NCBI GenBank assembly: GCA_030691625.1
Contig: JAUYDX010000047.1
Location: 1 to 40,151 of the forward strand
Reading direction: 5' to 3'
DNA: 40,151 bases
From: Candidatus Omnitrophota bacterium
GTDB taxonomy: Bacteria; Omnitrophota; Gorgyraeia; Gorgyraeales; Gorgyraeaceae
The position numbers were made by a program, and so were the translations under genes. Below, one piece after another: positions 13,400 to 22,489 of the stretch. The notes under the pieces are model-generated. The model did no database searches. It was not told where the DNA came from and saw only the letters and a list, made by a program, of their open reading frames with translations. Every line of letters starts with the position of its first letter. The stretch's first letter is position 1.

Positions 13400-16072
13400 T
13401 TGAAAATTGATATAAAGGCAAGAAAAGAGATCGCCAGGTTTTTAATCGCGGGGACCATTGCCGGCGCGACAGACTTTGGCATTTATTATTTTTTAATCCA
13501 CTTTTTATCTTTCAACCTGGCGAAAGGGATCTCTTTTACGTGCGCAGGTCTTGTATCGTATCTGCTCAATAAATACTGGATATTTCAATACAACCGGTCG
13601 TCATCGTATCCTGAAGTGGGCCGCTACGTACTAATTAATTTTTTAGCTTTAGGAATTAATGTTTTAACTAATCAAGGCATCCTCGAGCGTTGGCCGGGAG
13701 CTGTTTTTTTAGCTTTGATCATTGCCTCGATGCTGACAGGTTTGTTTAACTTTATTTGCTTTAAATGGTGGGTTTTTAGGACATTGCTGAAAGAGGGGGT
13801 TTATTTTATGTGGTGGAGATGGTTCCCGTGGAGATTTTTAGTAAGAGATGCCGCGCGCAAGCAGGGTTTTTTAGACCCTATTAAACTTATTTCTCAATTA
13901 CAGAATTTTACGCAGCCCTCAGAGGTGGCGGCGCCTATGGAACTGCTGCGCTCGGGCGTTGTCCTGCACGCCCGCGGTTTGATCAATAGTTTAGCTATCC
14001 AGCATAACCTTGATTGGATCTGGCCTTACTGGGTGGAATGTCAATATGATCCCCTGAACAAGGCTTTTATACCGCGGTCTTTTTCATTGACCCAAATCAA
14101 TCTTACCCATAGAAATTGGACAGCTCTGGGAGTTCCTGACGGTATTGAATTTCCTATTGTAGATCCCCGCGGCCTTGTTACCCCCCATTACGATGGCTGG
14201 TCTATAGATGTTTGGGTTATTCCGGAAGAGGGAGAGCCGTTGATCCCGTCGCGCGGCCCAAGCGTGTCGCAAAAGATGGTTATGGACGACAATCTTTGCG
14301 TGATCACAGAATCGAGCCTCGATCAATCAAAGCTTCGGTTGAAAGCGCAGGTTATTGGTTCAGGAGCGCCTATCTGTCAGATCAAAATCACAGGATCCGC
14401 TTCTGTAAAGGCGCGGATAGCGGTCTCTCTCAGGCCTTATAACCCCGAAGGCGTAAGCTTTATAAATAACATCACTCTTCTTGAAGATTCGCCGGGCTGG
14501 CAGGTAAACCGGGAAAGATTTGTCTATTTTGATAAGCCTCCTGACCAATGTATATTTTCGGATTATCACCGGGGCGATGTTTATAGCCGTTTGTCATCGA
14601 ACGAATTTGAAAAAGAAATTTCATGCAAAGTCGGCATGGCCAGCTCCGCGGCGTTATATGTATTGGAAGCAGGGGTTCCGCGAGAGATCATCATCTCGAT
14701 GCCTTTAACGAAAAACAAAATTGAAAAAGAATCATACTTGAGCTATCAAGAAACCGCTCAATTGTCCTGGAAGAAAAGTCTTCAAGGCTCTGTTAAATTG
14801 CAAATCCCGGATAAACATTTTCAATTCCTTTACGAAGCCGCTATTCATACCATGGTTTTGCATTCTCCCAGGGAAGTTTATCCGGGGCCGTTTATTTACA
14901 GGCGGTTCTGGTTTCGCGACGCCGCTTTTATATTAAACGCCTTGTTATGCGCCGGGTTAAAGGAACGCGTCCTGCGCGCCCTGGATTGTTTCCGCTCCCG
15001 TCAGACAGCCCAGGGTTATTTCCTGTCTCAGGAAGGGGAGTGGGATTCTAACGGAGAGGCCTTGTGGATCATGCGCCAGTATTGCGAGATGACCGGGAAT
15101 GTTCCGCCAAAAGAGTGGATGGATTCGATCAATAAAGCGGGTAAGTGGATTTGTAAAAAGAGATTGCCTGATAACTCGCAGTTCCCTCACGCAGGCTTAT
15201 TGCCTTCGGGATTCAGCGCCGAGCATTTAGGGCCCAATGATTTTTATTATTGGGATGACTTTTGGGGCGTCGCTGGATTAAAGGCAGCTGCTTTTTTGCG
15301 CGGCTCTTACAAGGATGATAATTCTATTTATTTTGAAAGCCAGTCAAGGGCATTACTGGAGAGCATTGATCAAAGCTTAAAGAAAGCAGGCGTCCGTTTA
15401 AATAGACCTGCCATACCAGCCTCTCCCTATCGCCGTTTAGATTCTGGAGCGATCGGCTCTTTGGCCGCCAGCTATCCGCTTCGCATTTTTGAACAAAACG
15501 ACCCAAGGATCTTAGACACAGCTGATTTCTTAATGAAAAATTGTTTAGTTCATGGAGGATTTTTTCATGATATGACTCACTCCGGTATCAACCCTTACTT
15601 AACCCTGCATTTAGCCCAAGCGCTTTTACGCGCCGGGGACCCAAGGTATTTTGGTTTAATACAAGCGGTGGCTAAGCTGGCTTCACCGACGGGACAATGG
15701 CCTGAATCCATACATCCGCATACAGGCGGAGGATGCATGGGAGACGGACAGCACGTATGGGCAGCGGCGGAATGGGTAATGATGATAAGAAATTGTTTTG
15801 CGCGCGAAGAAGACAACAGGTTAATTTTATGTTCAGGTATCCCGCGAATGTGGCTGGAGAAAAATCAAACAATCGCGTTTGGGCCTGCGCCTACCATTTT
15901 TGGGGACATTAAAGTTTCCGTAACGCCCCTTGGGCAGAATATCCTTGTAGAATGGCAGGGACTTTGGTTCACAAAAGAGCCGGCGATCGATATCCAATTG
16001 CCTGGTTTTGTAAAGGTGAGGGTTTTGCCAGGAACCAGTTCTATTGAATTGAAATATGAGGCGGATAAATGA
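13400..16072 (+). CDS. GtrA-like membrane domain fused to a six-hairpin glycosidase-like domain
   Basis: An 890-residue product starting at TTG, with AAGGAGAGG upstream. Residues 1-130 form a GtrA-type four-helix membrane domain (ARFLIAGTIAGATDFGIYYFL, LNKYWIF, GLFNFICFKWWVF); GtrA proteins assist transfer of lipid-linked sugars. The remaining 750 residues are soluble, with a beta-rich middle and a C-terminal part (RRFWFRDAAFILNALLCAG, DDFWGVAGLKA, GGGCMGDGQHVWAAAEW) that resembles (alpha/alpha)6 glycoside hydrolases such as GH15/GH63 relatives. A fusion of these two is unusual. It overlaps the carrier-acyltransferase gene by four bases. Substrate and catalytic acids cannot be assigned by eye. 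Confidence 0.7.
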   Translation: MKIDIKARKEIARFLIAGTIAGATDFGIYYFLIHFLSFNLAKGISFTCAGLVSYLLNKYWIFQYNRSSSYPEVGRYVLINFLALGINVLTNQGILERWPGAVFLALIIASMLTGLFNFICFKWWVFRTLLKEGVYFMWWRWFPWRFLVRDAARKQGFLDPIKLISQLQNFTQPSEVAAPMELLRSGVVLHARGLINSLAIQHNLDWIWPYWVECQYDPLNKAFIPRSFSLTQINLTHRNWTALGVPDGIEFPIVDPRGLVTPHYDGWSIDVWVIPEEGEPLIPSRGPSVSQKMVMDDNLCVITESSLDQSKLRLKAQVIGSGAPICQIKITGSASVKARIAVSLRPYNPEGVSFINNITLLEDSPGWQVNRERFVYFDKPPDQCIFSDYHRGDVYSRLSSNEFEKEISCKVGMASSAALYVLEAGVPREIIISMPLTKNKIEKESYLSYQETAQLSWKKSLQGSVKLQIPDKHFQFLYEAAIHTMVLHSPREVYPGPFIYRRFWFRDAAFILNALLCAGLKERVLRALDCFRSRQTAQGYFLSQEGEWDSNGEALWIMRQYCEMTGNVPPKEWMDSINKAGKWICKKRLPDNSQFPHAGLLPSGFSAEHLGPNDFYYWDDFWGVAGLKAAAFLRGSYKDDNSIYFESQSRALLESIDQSLKKAGVRLNRPAIPASPYRRLDSGAIGSLAASYPLRIFEQNDPRILDTADFLMKNCLVHGGFFHDMTHSGINPYLTLHLAQALLRAGDPRYFGLIQAVAKLASPTGQWPESIHPHTGGGCMGDGQHVWAAAEWVMMIRNCFAREEDNRLILCSGIPRMWLEKNQTIAFGPAPTIFGDIKVSVTPLGQNILVEWQGLWFTKEPAIDIQLPGFVKVRVLPGTSSIELKYEADK

Positions 16073-17538
16073 CAGAGGCCTTTACAGATAGATTTAAAGA
16101 TTTTATCACATTGAATTCATGGGAAAAGATCTACCCGGAAGAGATCGAGGGTATCTATACAAAGGTCGCTCCTGTCAAAGAAATGTGCGTCTTTACAGTC
16201 TCCGGGATGAAAGGCGCCAGGGGGTCGAAAGTTCTTTGGGCTGTCATCCAGCCGGATCTTGATAAGTTCAGGGAATTCGGAGAAGTGAATCTGCGCTTCG
16301 TCCTTAAGGAGAGATTTGATAATGCTTCGCTATTGCTCCCGATTTACAAAAGGCTCAAAGGTTTTACTATCGCGCTTGAGGATCTTCCGCATAATCTGTT
16401 CGGCAAGTTAGAAAGATACGCGGTCAAGAAAATATATGAACCCAGAGTGATCGCGGGGATAGAAGGCGCTCTCCCTGTATCAGGAGAGCTTTCGAGAGAG
16501 GATCTCCTATTGACAGGATCCGATATTGGCATAAAAATTTTGAAGTGCCTGGATGAGCAATGCCTCGAGGATCAATATGATATTAGAAGGCCTATAATAC
16601 TTGAGGATTCCTTAGAGCTGGACCTTGGCATAGATTCATTAGGCAGGGTAGTACTTGCTACGCGCCTTGAGGCGGCTTTTAACGTAGATATAAAAGATGA
16701 GGCGATCTCGAGGGCCTTTAGCGTAAAGGACCTTATTCTGGAGGTAACGGATGCGTTGAGAGGGGCTAAAGGCATACCTCCGGAGGACCAAGAGATATCC
16801 TTAGGGCCGGACTACTGGAAAGAAAATTTACAGGTATTGCCGAAAAAAGAAAATCTGGAGCTGCTCGAATTGGGTACCGGTTATTACGCCTGGCTGTTTC
16901 GATTTATTTTAACAGCCATAGATTGTCTGATTTTCAGGTTGTTTTTTAGTATCAAGGAAGAAGGAGCGGAGAACGTGCCCAGGGAAGAGGCTTATATTAT
17001 ATACGCCAACCACACGAGTTTTCTTGATGGGCCCGCCATTGGCGCAAGTTTGCCGCGCAGGCCGGTGTTTCAGCTTTTTTACTTTGTCTTCGGGCCGTAT
17101 TTTTTCAGGCCGTTTGTAAAATCCCGCGTATTAATGAATCTCGTAAAGATGGGAAGGTTTATTCCCTTTGATTTTTCAACGCATTTTCTGGAGGCGCTGC
17201 GCAGCTGTTATTTTGTATTAGAACGGGGCAAAGGTTTGTGTTTCTTTCCGGAAGGGCTGCGCAGTAGTACCGGTGAAATCGGGAAATTTAAAAAAGGGTT
17301 TGGTGTCCTGGCTAAAGAGACCGGGGCAAAGCTTGTGCCTGTGGCTATAGAGGGAACTCATGAGGCATGGGCCAGTACCGCGAAGTATCCCAAGAGACAT
17401 CCGATCAGAGTGAGATTCGGCAAGCCGCTTCTCCCGGAAGATCTGGAAAGGGAAGGGCTGGCAATGGGCTCACAAGATTGTTACGACGCTATATGCGTGG
17501 CGGCCAGAAAAGCGCTCGTGGAATTAAAGGAGAAATAA
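16069..17538 (+). CDS. AMP-ligase C-domain + acyl carrier + PlsC acyltransferase fusion
   Basis: A 489-residue three-part protein. Residues 1-130 look like the C-terminal domain of an AMP-forming acyl-CoA/acyl-ACP synthetase, with Lys113 in LPHNLFGKLER at the catalytic-lysine position, but the large N-terminal ligase domain is absent. Residues about 150-235 are a phosphopantetheine carrier with Ser190 in LGIDSLGRV. Residues about 285-489 are a PlsC-type acyltransferase with the NHTSFLD motif (His315, Asp320) and FPEGLRS. Such proteins move an acyl group from a carrier to an acceptor such as a lysolipid. The start overlaps the glycosidase gene (ATGA) and the stop overlaps the glycosyltransferase start (TAATG). 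Confidence 0.82.
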   Translation: MTEAFTDRFKDFITLNSWEKIYPEEIEGIYTKVAPVKEMCVFTVSGMKGARGSKVLWAVIQPDLDKFREFGEVNLRFVLKERFDNASLLLPIYKRLKGFTIALEDLPHNLFGKLERYAVKKIYEPRVIAGIEGALPVSGELSREDLLLTGSDIGIKILKCLDEQCLEDQYDIRRPIILEDSLELDLGIDSLGRVVLATRLEAAFNVDIKDEAISRAFSVKDLILEVTDALRGAKGIPPEDQEISLGPDYWKENLQVLPKKENLELLELGTGYYAWLFRFILTAIDCLIFRLFFSIKEEGAENVPREEAYIIYANHTSFLDGPAIGASLPRRPVFQLFYFVFGPYFFRPFVKSRVLMNLVKMGRFIPFDFSTHFLEALRSCYFVLERGKGLCFFPEGLRSSTGEIGKFKKGFGVLAKETGAKLVPVAIEGTHEAWASTAKYPKRHPIRVRFGKPLLPEDLEREGLAMGSQDCYDAICVAARKALVELKEK

Positions 17539-19262
17539 TGAGGATTCTCATGATGACGAATACCTATTTTCCGATTGTAGGAGGGTTAGAGCAATCAATC
17601 TATTCTTTTAGCGAAGAATTTAAAGCCTTGGGACATGAGGTTCTGATTGTTACTCCGGCCTTTAACGGGATGCCGGCAGAGGAACCGGGCATTATCCGTA
17701 TTCCAGCTATACAAAAATTTAGCGGGACTATTTTCTCGGTTAACTTTCCTATCTCCGGGCTCTTAACGCGATACATGAAAGAATTCTCTCCGGATATGGT
17801 GCATAGCCATTGTCCGTTTTTCATGGGAGATTTTGCGTTACGCCTCAGCAGGCAGCACGCTATACCACTCGTATTTACTTATCACACGATGTTTGAGCAG
17901 TATATACATGATTGGCCGGTCCAGAATGAGGGAGTGAAACGATTTATGGTCAAGCTAGCCGCAGGATATGCGAATTTGGTGGACCATGTGATAGCCCCAT
18001 CGGAAAGCGTGCAAGAAATTTTACTCACGAGAGGCGTCAAGACTCCCATAGAGGTTGTTCCTACAGGGGTAGATGTGAAACATTTTTCAAAAGGCAATGG
18101 AAAGGCTTTTCGCGAACGGAATCAGATCCCTCCAGATGCCTTAGTGATCGGACATGCGGGGCGTCTGGCGCCGGAGAAGAATTTGGAATTCCTGACAAAT
18201 TGTCTGGTAGAGTTGTTAAAAAAAGATGCAAGGGTTCATGTTCTAATCGTGGGCCTTGGCCCATCGGAGAAAATGATCAAAGACACCTTTTGGCAAGCCG
18301 GCCTTGAAAAAAGACTGCATTTGACCGGAGTTTTGCATTATCAGCATTTGGTTGACGCTTATTTTGCCATGGATGTTTTCGCGTTCGCTTCATTAAGCGA
18401 AACCCAGGGGATCGTTCTGATCGAAGCCATGGCAGCAGGCCTTCCTGTGGTGGCTTTGGATGCGCCCGGAGCGCGGGAGGTTATAGAAGATCATGTGAAC
18501 GGTAGATTGCTCAATGAGATGGATCAGCAAAGTTTTATTGACGCGCTTCTGTGGGTTTTACGCCGCTCTAACGAAGAGCTGCAAGCCATAAAGCAAGCTG
18601 CGAGAATGACAGCGCGGAAATACCCGATTAATTCTGTTGCCAAACGCATGTTAGAAATTTATGAAAAAATTAGATCTAGAAAATCTATTTCCCTGGGCAA
18701 GAAAAATAGTTCGCAGTATCTCTTTCTGTGGCGCATGAAAGCGGAGTGGGATGTTTACAGAAATTATATTAAATCCGCGGTCACGTCGGTGTTCGAAGGG
18801 AAATTTCAGGAAACAGAACCCATAAAGATTAATGATACGACGTTTGACCTTACGGACGCTGATAATGTTCTGCTTCAAGCGAAGAGAGAAGGGGAAAATC
18901 CGGTAGTCTTAGAAAGGAGAAAGTTGATAAGGCTTAGTCCCAGGCCGGGCACGAGAATAGAAGTAGTCGATTCCTCTGACAAAGAAAATGTTGGAGCCTT
19001 ACAGATAGCCGACATCTCTAAAGAAGGCGCGTTGTTCTTTTCCACTCAGGACATTCTTGGTGAAGAATTTTTGAGCCGTATCTATCGCCCAAAAAACGCA
19101 TCTCCATTTGAGCTTACCTGTAAAGTGAAACATAAGAGGAAATCGGAGAACGAGCTCTATCGCGTTGGTGTTTATTTTCCAGATATCTCCGAGAGCAGTA
19201 AAGAAAAATTATCAGAATGTATTGAATCTCCAAAGATTAATGATATGGCAAAGCGCTCATAG
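17538..19262 (+). CDS. GT4 glycosyltransferase with C-terminal PilZ domain
   Basis: A 574-residue protein. Residues 1-380 are a GT-B fold, family-4 glycosyltransferase: PIVGGLEQS at the N-terminus, IGHAGRLAPEKNLEFL, and the ETQGIVLIEAMAAGLPVVA nucleotide-sugar motif. After a linker, residues about 455-560 carry PilZ signatures: RRKLIRL (RxxxR) and DISKEGALF (DxSxxG), followed by strands ending in YRVGVYF. This predicts that c-di-GMP controls transfer of a sugar to a lipid or surface polymer. The ORF-track start at 17367 is inside the previous gene; ATG 17538 follows AAAGGAG and overlaps the previous stop. Sugar and acceptor are unknown. Confidence 0.85.
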   Translation: MRILMMTNTYFPIVGGLEQSIYSFSEEFKALGHEVLIVTPAFNGMPAEEPGIIRIPAIQKFSGTIFSVNFPISGLLTRYMKEFSPDMVHSHCPFFMGDFALRLSRQHAIPLVFTYHTMFEQYIHDWPVQNEGVKRFMVKLAAGYANLVDHVIAPSESVQEILLTRGVKTPIEVVPTGVDVKHFSKGNGKAFRERNQIPPDALVIGHAGRLAPEKNLEFLTNCLVELLKKDARVHVLIVGLGPSEKMIKDTFWQAGLEKRLHLTGVLHYQHLVDAYFAMDVFAFASLSETQGIVLIEAMAAGLPVVALDAPGAREVIEDHVNGRLLNEMDQQSFIDALLWVLRRSNEELQAIKQAARMTARKYPINSVAKRMLEIYEKIRSRKSISLGKKNSSQYLFLWRMKAEWDVYRNYIKSAVTSVFEGKFQETEPIKINDTTFDLTDADNVLLQAKREGENPVVLERRKLIRLSPRPGTRIEVVDSSDKENVGALQIADISKEGALFFSTQDILGEEFLSRIYRPKNASPFELTCKVKHKRKSENELYRVGVYFPDISESSKEKLSECIESPKINDMAKRS

Positions 19263-19282
19263 AGCTGAAAGGATAAGAATAA

Positions 19283-20023
19283 ATGGAGAGTGAACGTAAT
19301 CGTTTCTTGATGACCGAGGACGGGAAGCGCATCGCCCTGATTCACATTAAAAGAGGGTTTTCCAAGGTTGTTATTATCGCGCATGGTTTTTATAATAATA
19401 AGGATACGGTTTTGTTCAGGGGGATAGCTGACGCGTTCAGCAAAGAGTACGATGTTATCATATTCGATTTCCGGGGGCATGGCAAGTCTAGCGACGTGTT
19501 TACCTGGACTGCTCATGAACAAAAAGATTTACGGGCGATCATCGCCTACGCCAAAGTTAATCACTATGAGAAAATCGGAGTGATAGGTTTTTCCTTCGGC
19601 GCGGCGATCGCGTTGATTGAAGCGAGTTTCCGCAAGAACATTGATAGCGTGATAGCTGTCAGCACTCCGGCAGATTTAGGAAGCATTGACTATCATTTTT
19701 GGGAAAAAGAGATGTGGGAAGATTTGAAGCTTAATTTTGGGATTAAGGGTAGAGGTAAGGGTGTCAGGCCGGGCAATCCTTCTTTAGAAAAGATACGGCC
19801 ACTTGATATCGTTGATAAGATATCGCCCGCGCCAATCCTTTTCATTCATGGCGAAAAAGACTGGCTCATCAAGCCAAGGCATAGTCAGCGTTTATTTGAA
19901 AAGGCAAAACCTCCCAAGAGTCTGACAATTATTAAAGATGGGGGACACGCGGAAAGGATGTTTGATGTTTTTCCCGATCAATTTATGAAAATATGCCTAG
20001 ACAGATTCAGGGAGACTTTATGA
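19283..20023 (+). CDS. Alpha/beta hydrolase
   Basis: A 246-residue cytoplasmic-looking hydrolase. The oxyanion region is IIAHGFYNNKD, the nucleophile is Ser104 in GFSFGA, the acid is in HGEKDWLI and the His in DGGHAERM, so the triad is complete. It resembles small serine esterases and acyl-peptidase-like hydrolases. It lies 20 bases after the PilZ-tailed glycosyltransferase and overlaps the next gene by four bases (ATGA). A role in removing or trimming an acyl group on the product of this operon is possible but unproven. Confidence 0.82.
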   Translation: MESERNRFLMTEDGKRIALIHIKRGFSKVVIIAHGFYNNKDTVLFRGIADAFSKEYDVIIFDFRGHGKSSDVFTWTAHEQKDLRAIIAYAKVNHYEKIGVIGFSFGAAIALIEASFRKNIDSVIAVSTPADLGSIDYHFWEKEMWEDLKLNFGIKGRGKGVRPGNPSLEKIRPLDIVDKISPAPILFIHGEKDWLIKPRHSQRLFEKAKPPKSLTIIKDGGHAERMFDVFPDQFMKICLDRFRETL

Positions 20024-20745
20024 AGATCAATAAAATACTTATTGTATCGGCAACAGTTTTAATGATCTTTACAGGCAGTAATTTATTGAATGTAGAAGCT
20101 AATATTTATGATTATGCCGGAGAGAGGATCCAGTATCTTATAAGCCCTCTTGGAAGAACGGAATACGATAATATTGGAATAGTTGATTTAGAAGGGATAA
20201 AGGTTAATTTGATAACGCTTAAGACTAAAGTATTATTGATCAAAAGGACAGAGAAGATTTATAGCGACCCGGAAAGCTTATTGCCATATAAAGTAGAGCA
20301 TATTATTTCCAAACTGTGGGGGAAAGAATACATAACAGAGGAATACGATCAGGAAAACTTTACAGTTGTAATAAAAAATTTTAGAGGCAAAAAATTAGTA
20401 AAAGAACGGACAATTAAAGCAGATGGCCCGATTAGTAACGCGGTCCTCTTGCCTTTTTATCTGGCCAGGAACGCAGATCTTGAAATAGGCTGGTATTTTA
20501 CCGCGCTAGTGCCAGCTGAAGTTAAATTAGAGTTAATTTCCATAAGAGTAGAATTAGTTTCAATAGATGAAATAACGGTTCCTGCCGGTAAGTTCCAGGC
20601 TTACCATTTTAAAAGTATACCCGATAAGGTTGAAATCTGGATCAACAAAAATACCCCGCAAGTCCCGCTTAAAATAAAAGTTAAAAGCGCTATCAATTAT
20701 CTTGTATTAATGAAAGAATACAGCCTTAACGGGGAGACTTTATGA
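20020..20745 (+). CDS. DUF3108-like exported protein, copy 1
   Basis: A 241-residue product with an N-terminal signal segment. The ORF-track start at 19993 lies inside the previous gene; ATG 20020 follows GGGAGACTTT. The mature part (DYAGERIQYLISPLGRTEY, LPFYLARNADLEIGW, VPAGKFQAYHFKS, EIWINKNTPQVPLKI) fits a DUF3108-like beta barrel. It is the first of a tandem pair with the next gene; here the lipobox of copy 2 (SAGC) is replaced by FTGS, so it should be periplasmic or anchored by its uncleaved helix rather than lipidated. Function is unknown. Confidence 0.72.
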   Translation: MKINKILIVSATVLMIFTGSNLLNVEANIYDYAGERIQYLISPLGRTEYDNIGIVDLEGIKVNLITLKTKVLLIKRTEKIYSDPESLLPYKVEHIISKLWGKEYITEEYDQENFTVVIKNFRGKKLVKERTIKADGPISNAVLLPFYLARNADLEIGWYFTALVPAEVKLELISIRVELVSIDEITVPAGKFQAYHFKSIPDKVEIWINKNTPQVPLKIKVKSAINYLVLMKEYSLNGETL

Positions 20746-21431
20746 AGATCAATAAAATATTTATTGTATCGGCAATAGTTTTAATGAGTTCCGCAGGTTG
20801 TAATCTCTCGAACGAAAAAGCCGGCGTTCATGATTACGCTGGAGAGAGTATCATTTATCTTGTAAGCCCTTTTGGAAAAGCGGAATATAATGATCTCGGG
20901 GTGGTTGATTTAAATGGCGTAAAGGTTAATCTGATAACATTTAAAACGATAGTATTCTTGTTTGAAGATACTGAAAAGATTTATAGCGACCCGGAGAGTT
21001 CGTTACTGTACAAGGTAGAACGCACTATTTCCGGGGTCAGCGGGAAGGAATATATAACAGAAGAATACGATCAGGAAAAATTTACAGTCGTAATAAAAAA
21101 GCTTAAAGACGGTAAGCAGGTAAGCGAGCGGACGATCAAGGCAAATGGCCCTATTCATAATGCGATCCTGCTTCCTTTCTATCTGAGTAGACGCCCTGAC
21201 CTTGAAATAGGCTGGCATTTTACCGCGAGAGTCCCAACAGAATTTAAATTGGAGTTAGTTTCAATAGATGAAATAACGGTTCCTGCCGGTAAATTCCAGG
21301 CTTTTCATTTTAAAAGCACCCCTGATAAGTTTGAGATATGGATCAATAAAGACAGCCCGCGAGTTCCGCTTAAAATAAAAGGCAAAAGTTATTCCTTACT
21401 GATGAAAAAGTATAGTTCCCATAATGATTAA
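20742..21431 (+). CDS. DUF3108-like lipoprotein, copy 2
   Basis: A 229-residue paralogue of the preceding protein, with lipobox SAGC intact. The shared text includes IYSDPES, KEYITEEYDQE, LVSIDEITVPAGKFQA and EIWINK. The DNA around the two start codons is nearly identical (GGGAGACTTTATGAAGATCA), so the pair arose by a tandem duplication of about 720 bp. Copy 2 lacks a six-residue insertion (ISIRVE region) present in copy 1. It overlaps the previous gene by four bases and the next hydrolase by eight. Confidence 0.75.
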   Translation: MKINKIFIVSAIVLMSSAGCNLSNEKAGVHDYAGESIIYLVSPFGKAEYNDLGVVDLNGVKVNLITFKTIVFLFEDTEKIYSDPESSLLYKVERTISGVSGKEYITEEYDQEKFTVVIKKLKDGKQVSERTIKANGPIHNAILLPFYLSRRPDLEIGWHFTARVPTEFKLELVSIDEITVPAGKFQAFHFKSTPDKFEIWINKDSPRVPLKIKGKSYSLLMKKYSSHND

Positions 21432-22419
21432 AACTGCCTGTTGCGCATCGTTACAATTGATTTATCAAGGGGGATTGGCAATTTTGTTACTATTTGCCGG
21501 TTTTCTTTTTATAAAACCGATACGCACCCGCCATCTCGTTTCAAAAATAAATCCATCCCGCAGTTATCAGGAAAGTCTCAGGCGTATTAATAATTTACGC
21601 ATTCTCGACGGGGGGGATGTTGCGTCGGACGGGCGCCTTATTTTCTTGGCACACGGCGAGAAAACGCGGAAGACAATCGTGTTTTTCCATGGGAACACCA
21701 ACAGTCCCAGGCAATTCGAAGCGCTGGGAAGGATCTTTTATAAAAAAGGATATAACGTTCTGATCCCCCGGATCCCTCACCATGGTCTTAAGGACCGGAT
21801 GACCAAAGACCTCGTCAGACTTACTGCTTTGGAACTGACCAAATTATGTGACGAATCTGTTGATATTGCCCAGGGACTGGGTAAGCATATTACGGTCGTT
21901 GGTTTTTCCATGGGCGCGAACATGGCCGGTTGGGTCGCGCAAAATAGAAGCGATGTTGATAAAGCTGTTATCATCGCTCCATTTTGGGGGTGGAAAGGGC
22001 TGCCGACAGGTTTTTTCAAACCGCTCATTAACCTCTCATGTATTTTGCCCAATATGTTCGTGTGGTGGGATAGAGAGGGAAAGACGGCGCTCACAGGGCC
22101 AACGTCCTCCTATTACCGGTTTTCTACCAGAGGGGTGGCTCAGATCATGCGCCTTGGCTGGTCAGTTATGAAAGAAGCCAGAAGTGTTGCGCCAAAAGCT
22201 CGGGCCATCGTTGTTATCACGAGCGCGCTGGATGATACGGTCAATGAGAAAAATCTCGATCGGGTCGTAGACGAATGGCAGAGGCACGGTGGCGTTAAGA
22301 TTACACGCTTTCAGTTTGATAGAAGCTTGGATGTGTTTCACGATCTGATCGACCCCGAGCAACCTTACCAGAAGACCGCAGTGGTTTATCCCAAGCTTAT
22401 CGAGTTGATAGAGAGTTAA
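21424..22419 (+). CDS. Membrane-anchored alpha/beta hydrolase
   Basis: A 331-residue protein with an N-terminal hydrophobic helix (about residues 14-31), then a hydrolase fold: VFFHGNTNSPRQF, nucleophile Ser162 in GFSMGAN, a probable acid in SALDDTVN and His in VFHDLID. It may face the periplasm or cytoplasm from the inner membrane. It closes the overlapping operon that begins with the GtrA fusion and overlaps the DUF3108-like lipoprotein. Lipase/esterase activity is likely; the substrate is unknown. The downstream gene has its own promoter. Confidence 0.8.
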   Translation: MIKTACCASLQLIYQGGLAILLLFAGFLFIKPIRTRHLVSKINPSRSYQESLRRINNLRILDGGDVASDGRLIFLAHGEKTRKTIVFFHGNTNSPRQFEALGRIFYKKGYNVLIPRIPHHGLKDRMTKDLVRLTALELTKLCDESVDIAQGLGKHITVVGFSMGANMAGWVAQNRSDVDKAVIIAPFWGWKGLPTGFFKPLINLSCILPNMFVWWDREGKTALTGPTSSYYRFSTRGVAQIMRLGWSVMKEARSVAPKARAIVVITSALDDTVNEKNLDRVVDEWQRHGGVKITRFQFDRSLDVFHDLIDPEQPYQKTAVVYPKLIELIES

Positions 22420-22424
22420 GATTG

Positions 22425-22468
22425 TTGCACCCAGGTACAATTGATTTAATTTTGACCTGCTCTATAAT
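22425..22468 (+). promoter_or_regulatory. Promoter of the 44-bp family, copy D
   Basis: TTGCACCCAGGTACAATTGATT, a 16-base spacer and TATAAT at 22463-22468. Unlike copies B and C, it is followed by a 15-20-base leader with a Shine-Dalgarno (TAGGGGG) before ATG 22490. Confidence 0.75.
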
Positions 22469-22489
22469 AAGATTAGATAGGGGGATACC

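Noticed and set aside
17367-17537. N-terminal extension of the GT4 enzyme in the ORF track
   Set aside because: It overlaps the acyltransferase gene in another frame; ATG 17538 has a ribosome-binding site and begins a normal GT4 N-terminus.
21449-21466. TTACAATTGATTTAT, resembling the 44-bp promoter family
   Set aside because: It lies inside the hydrolase coding region and lacks the ACCCAGGT block and a TATAAT box at the fixed distance.
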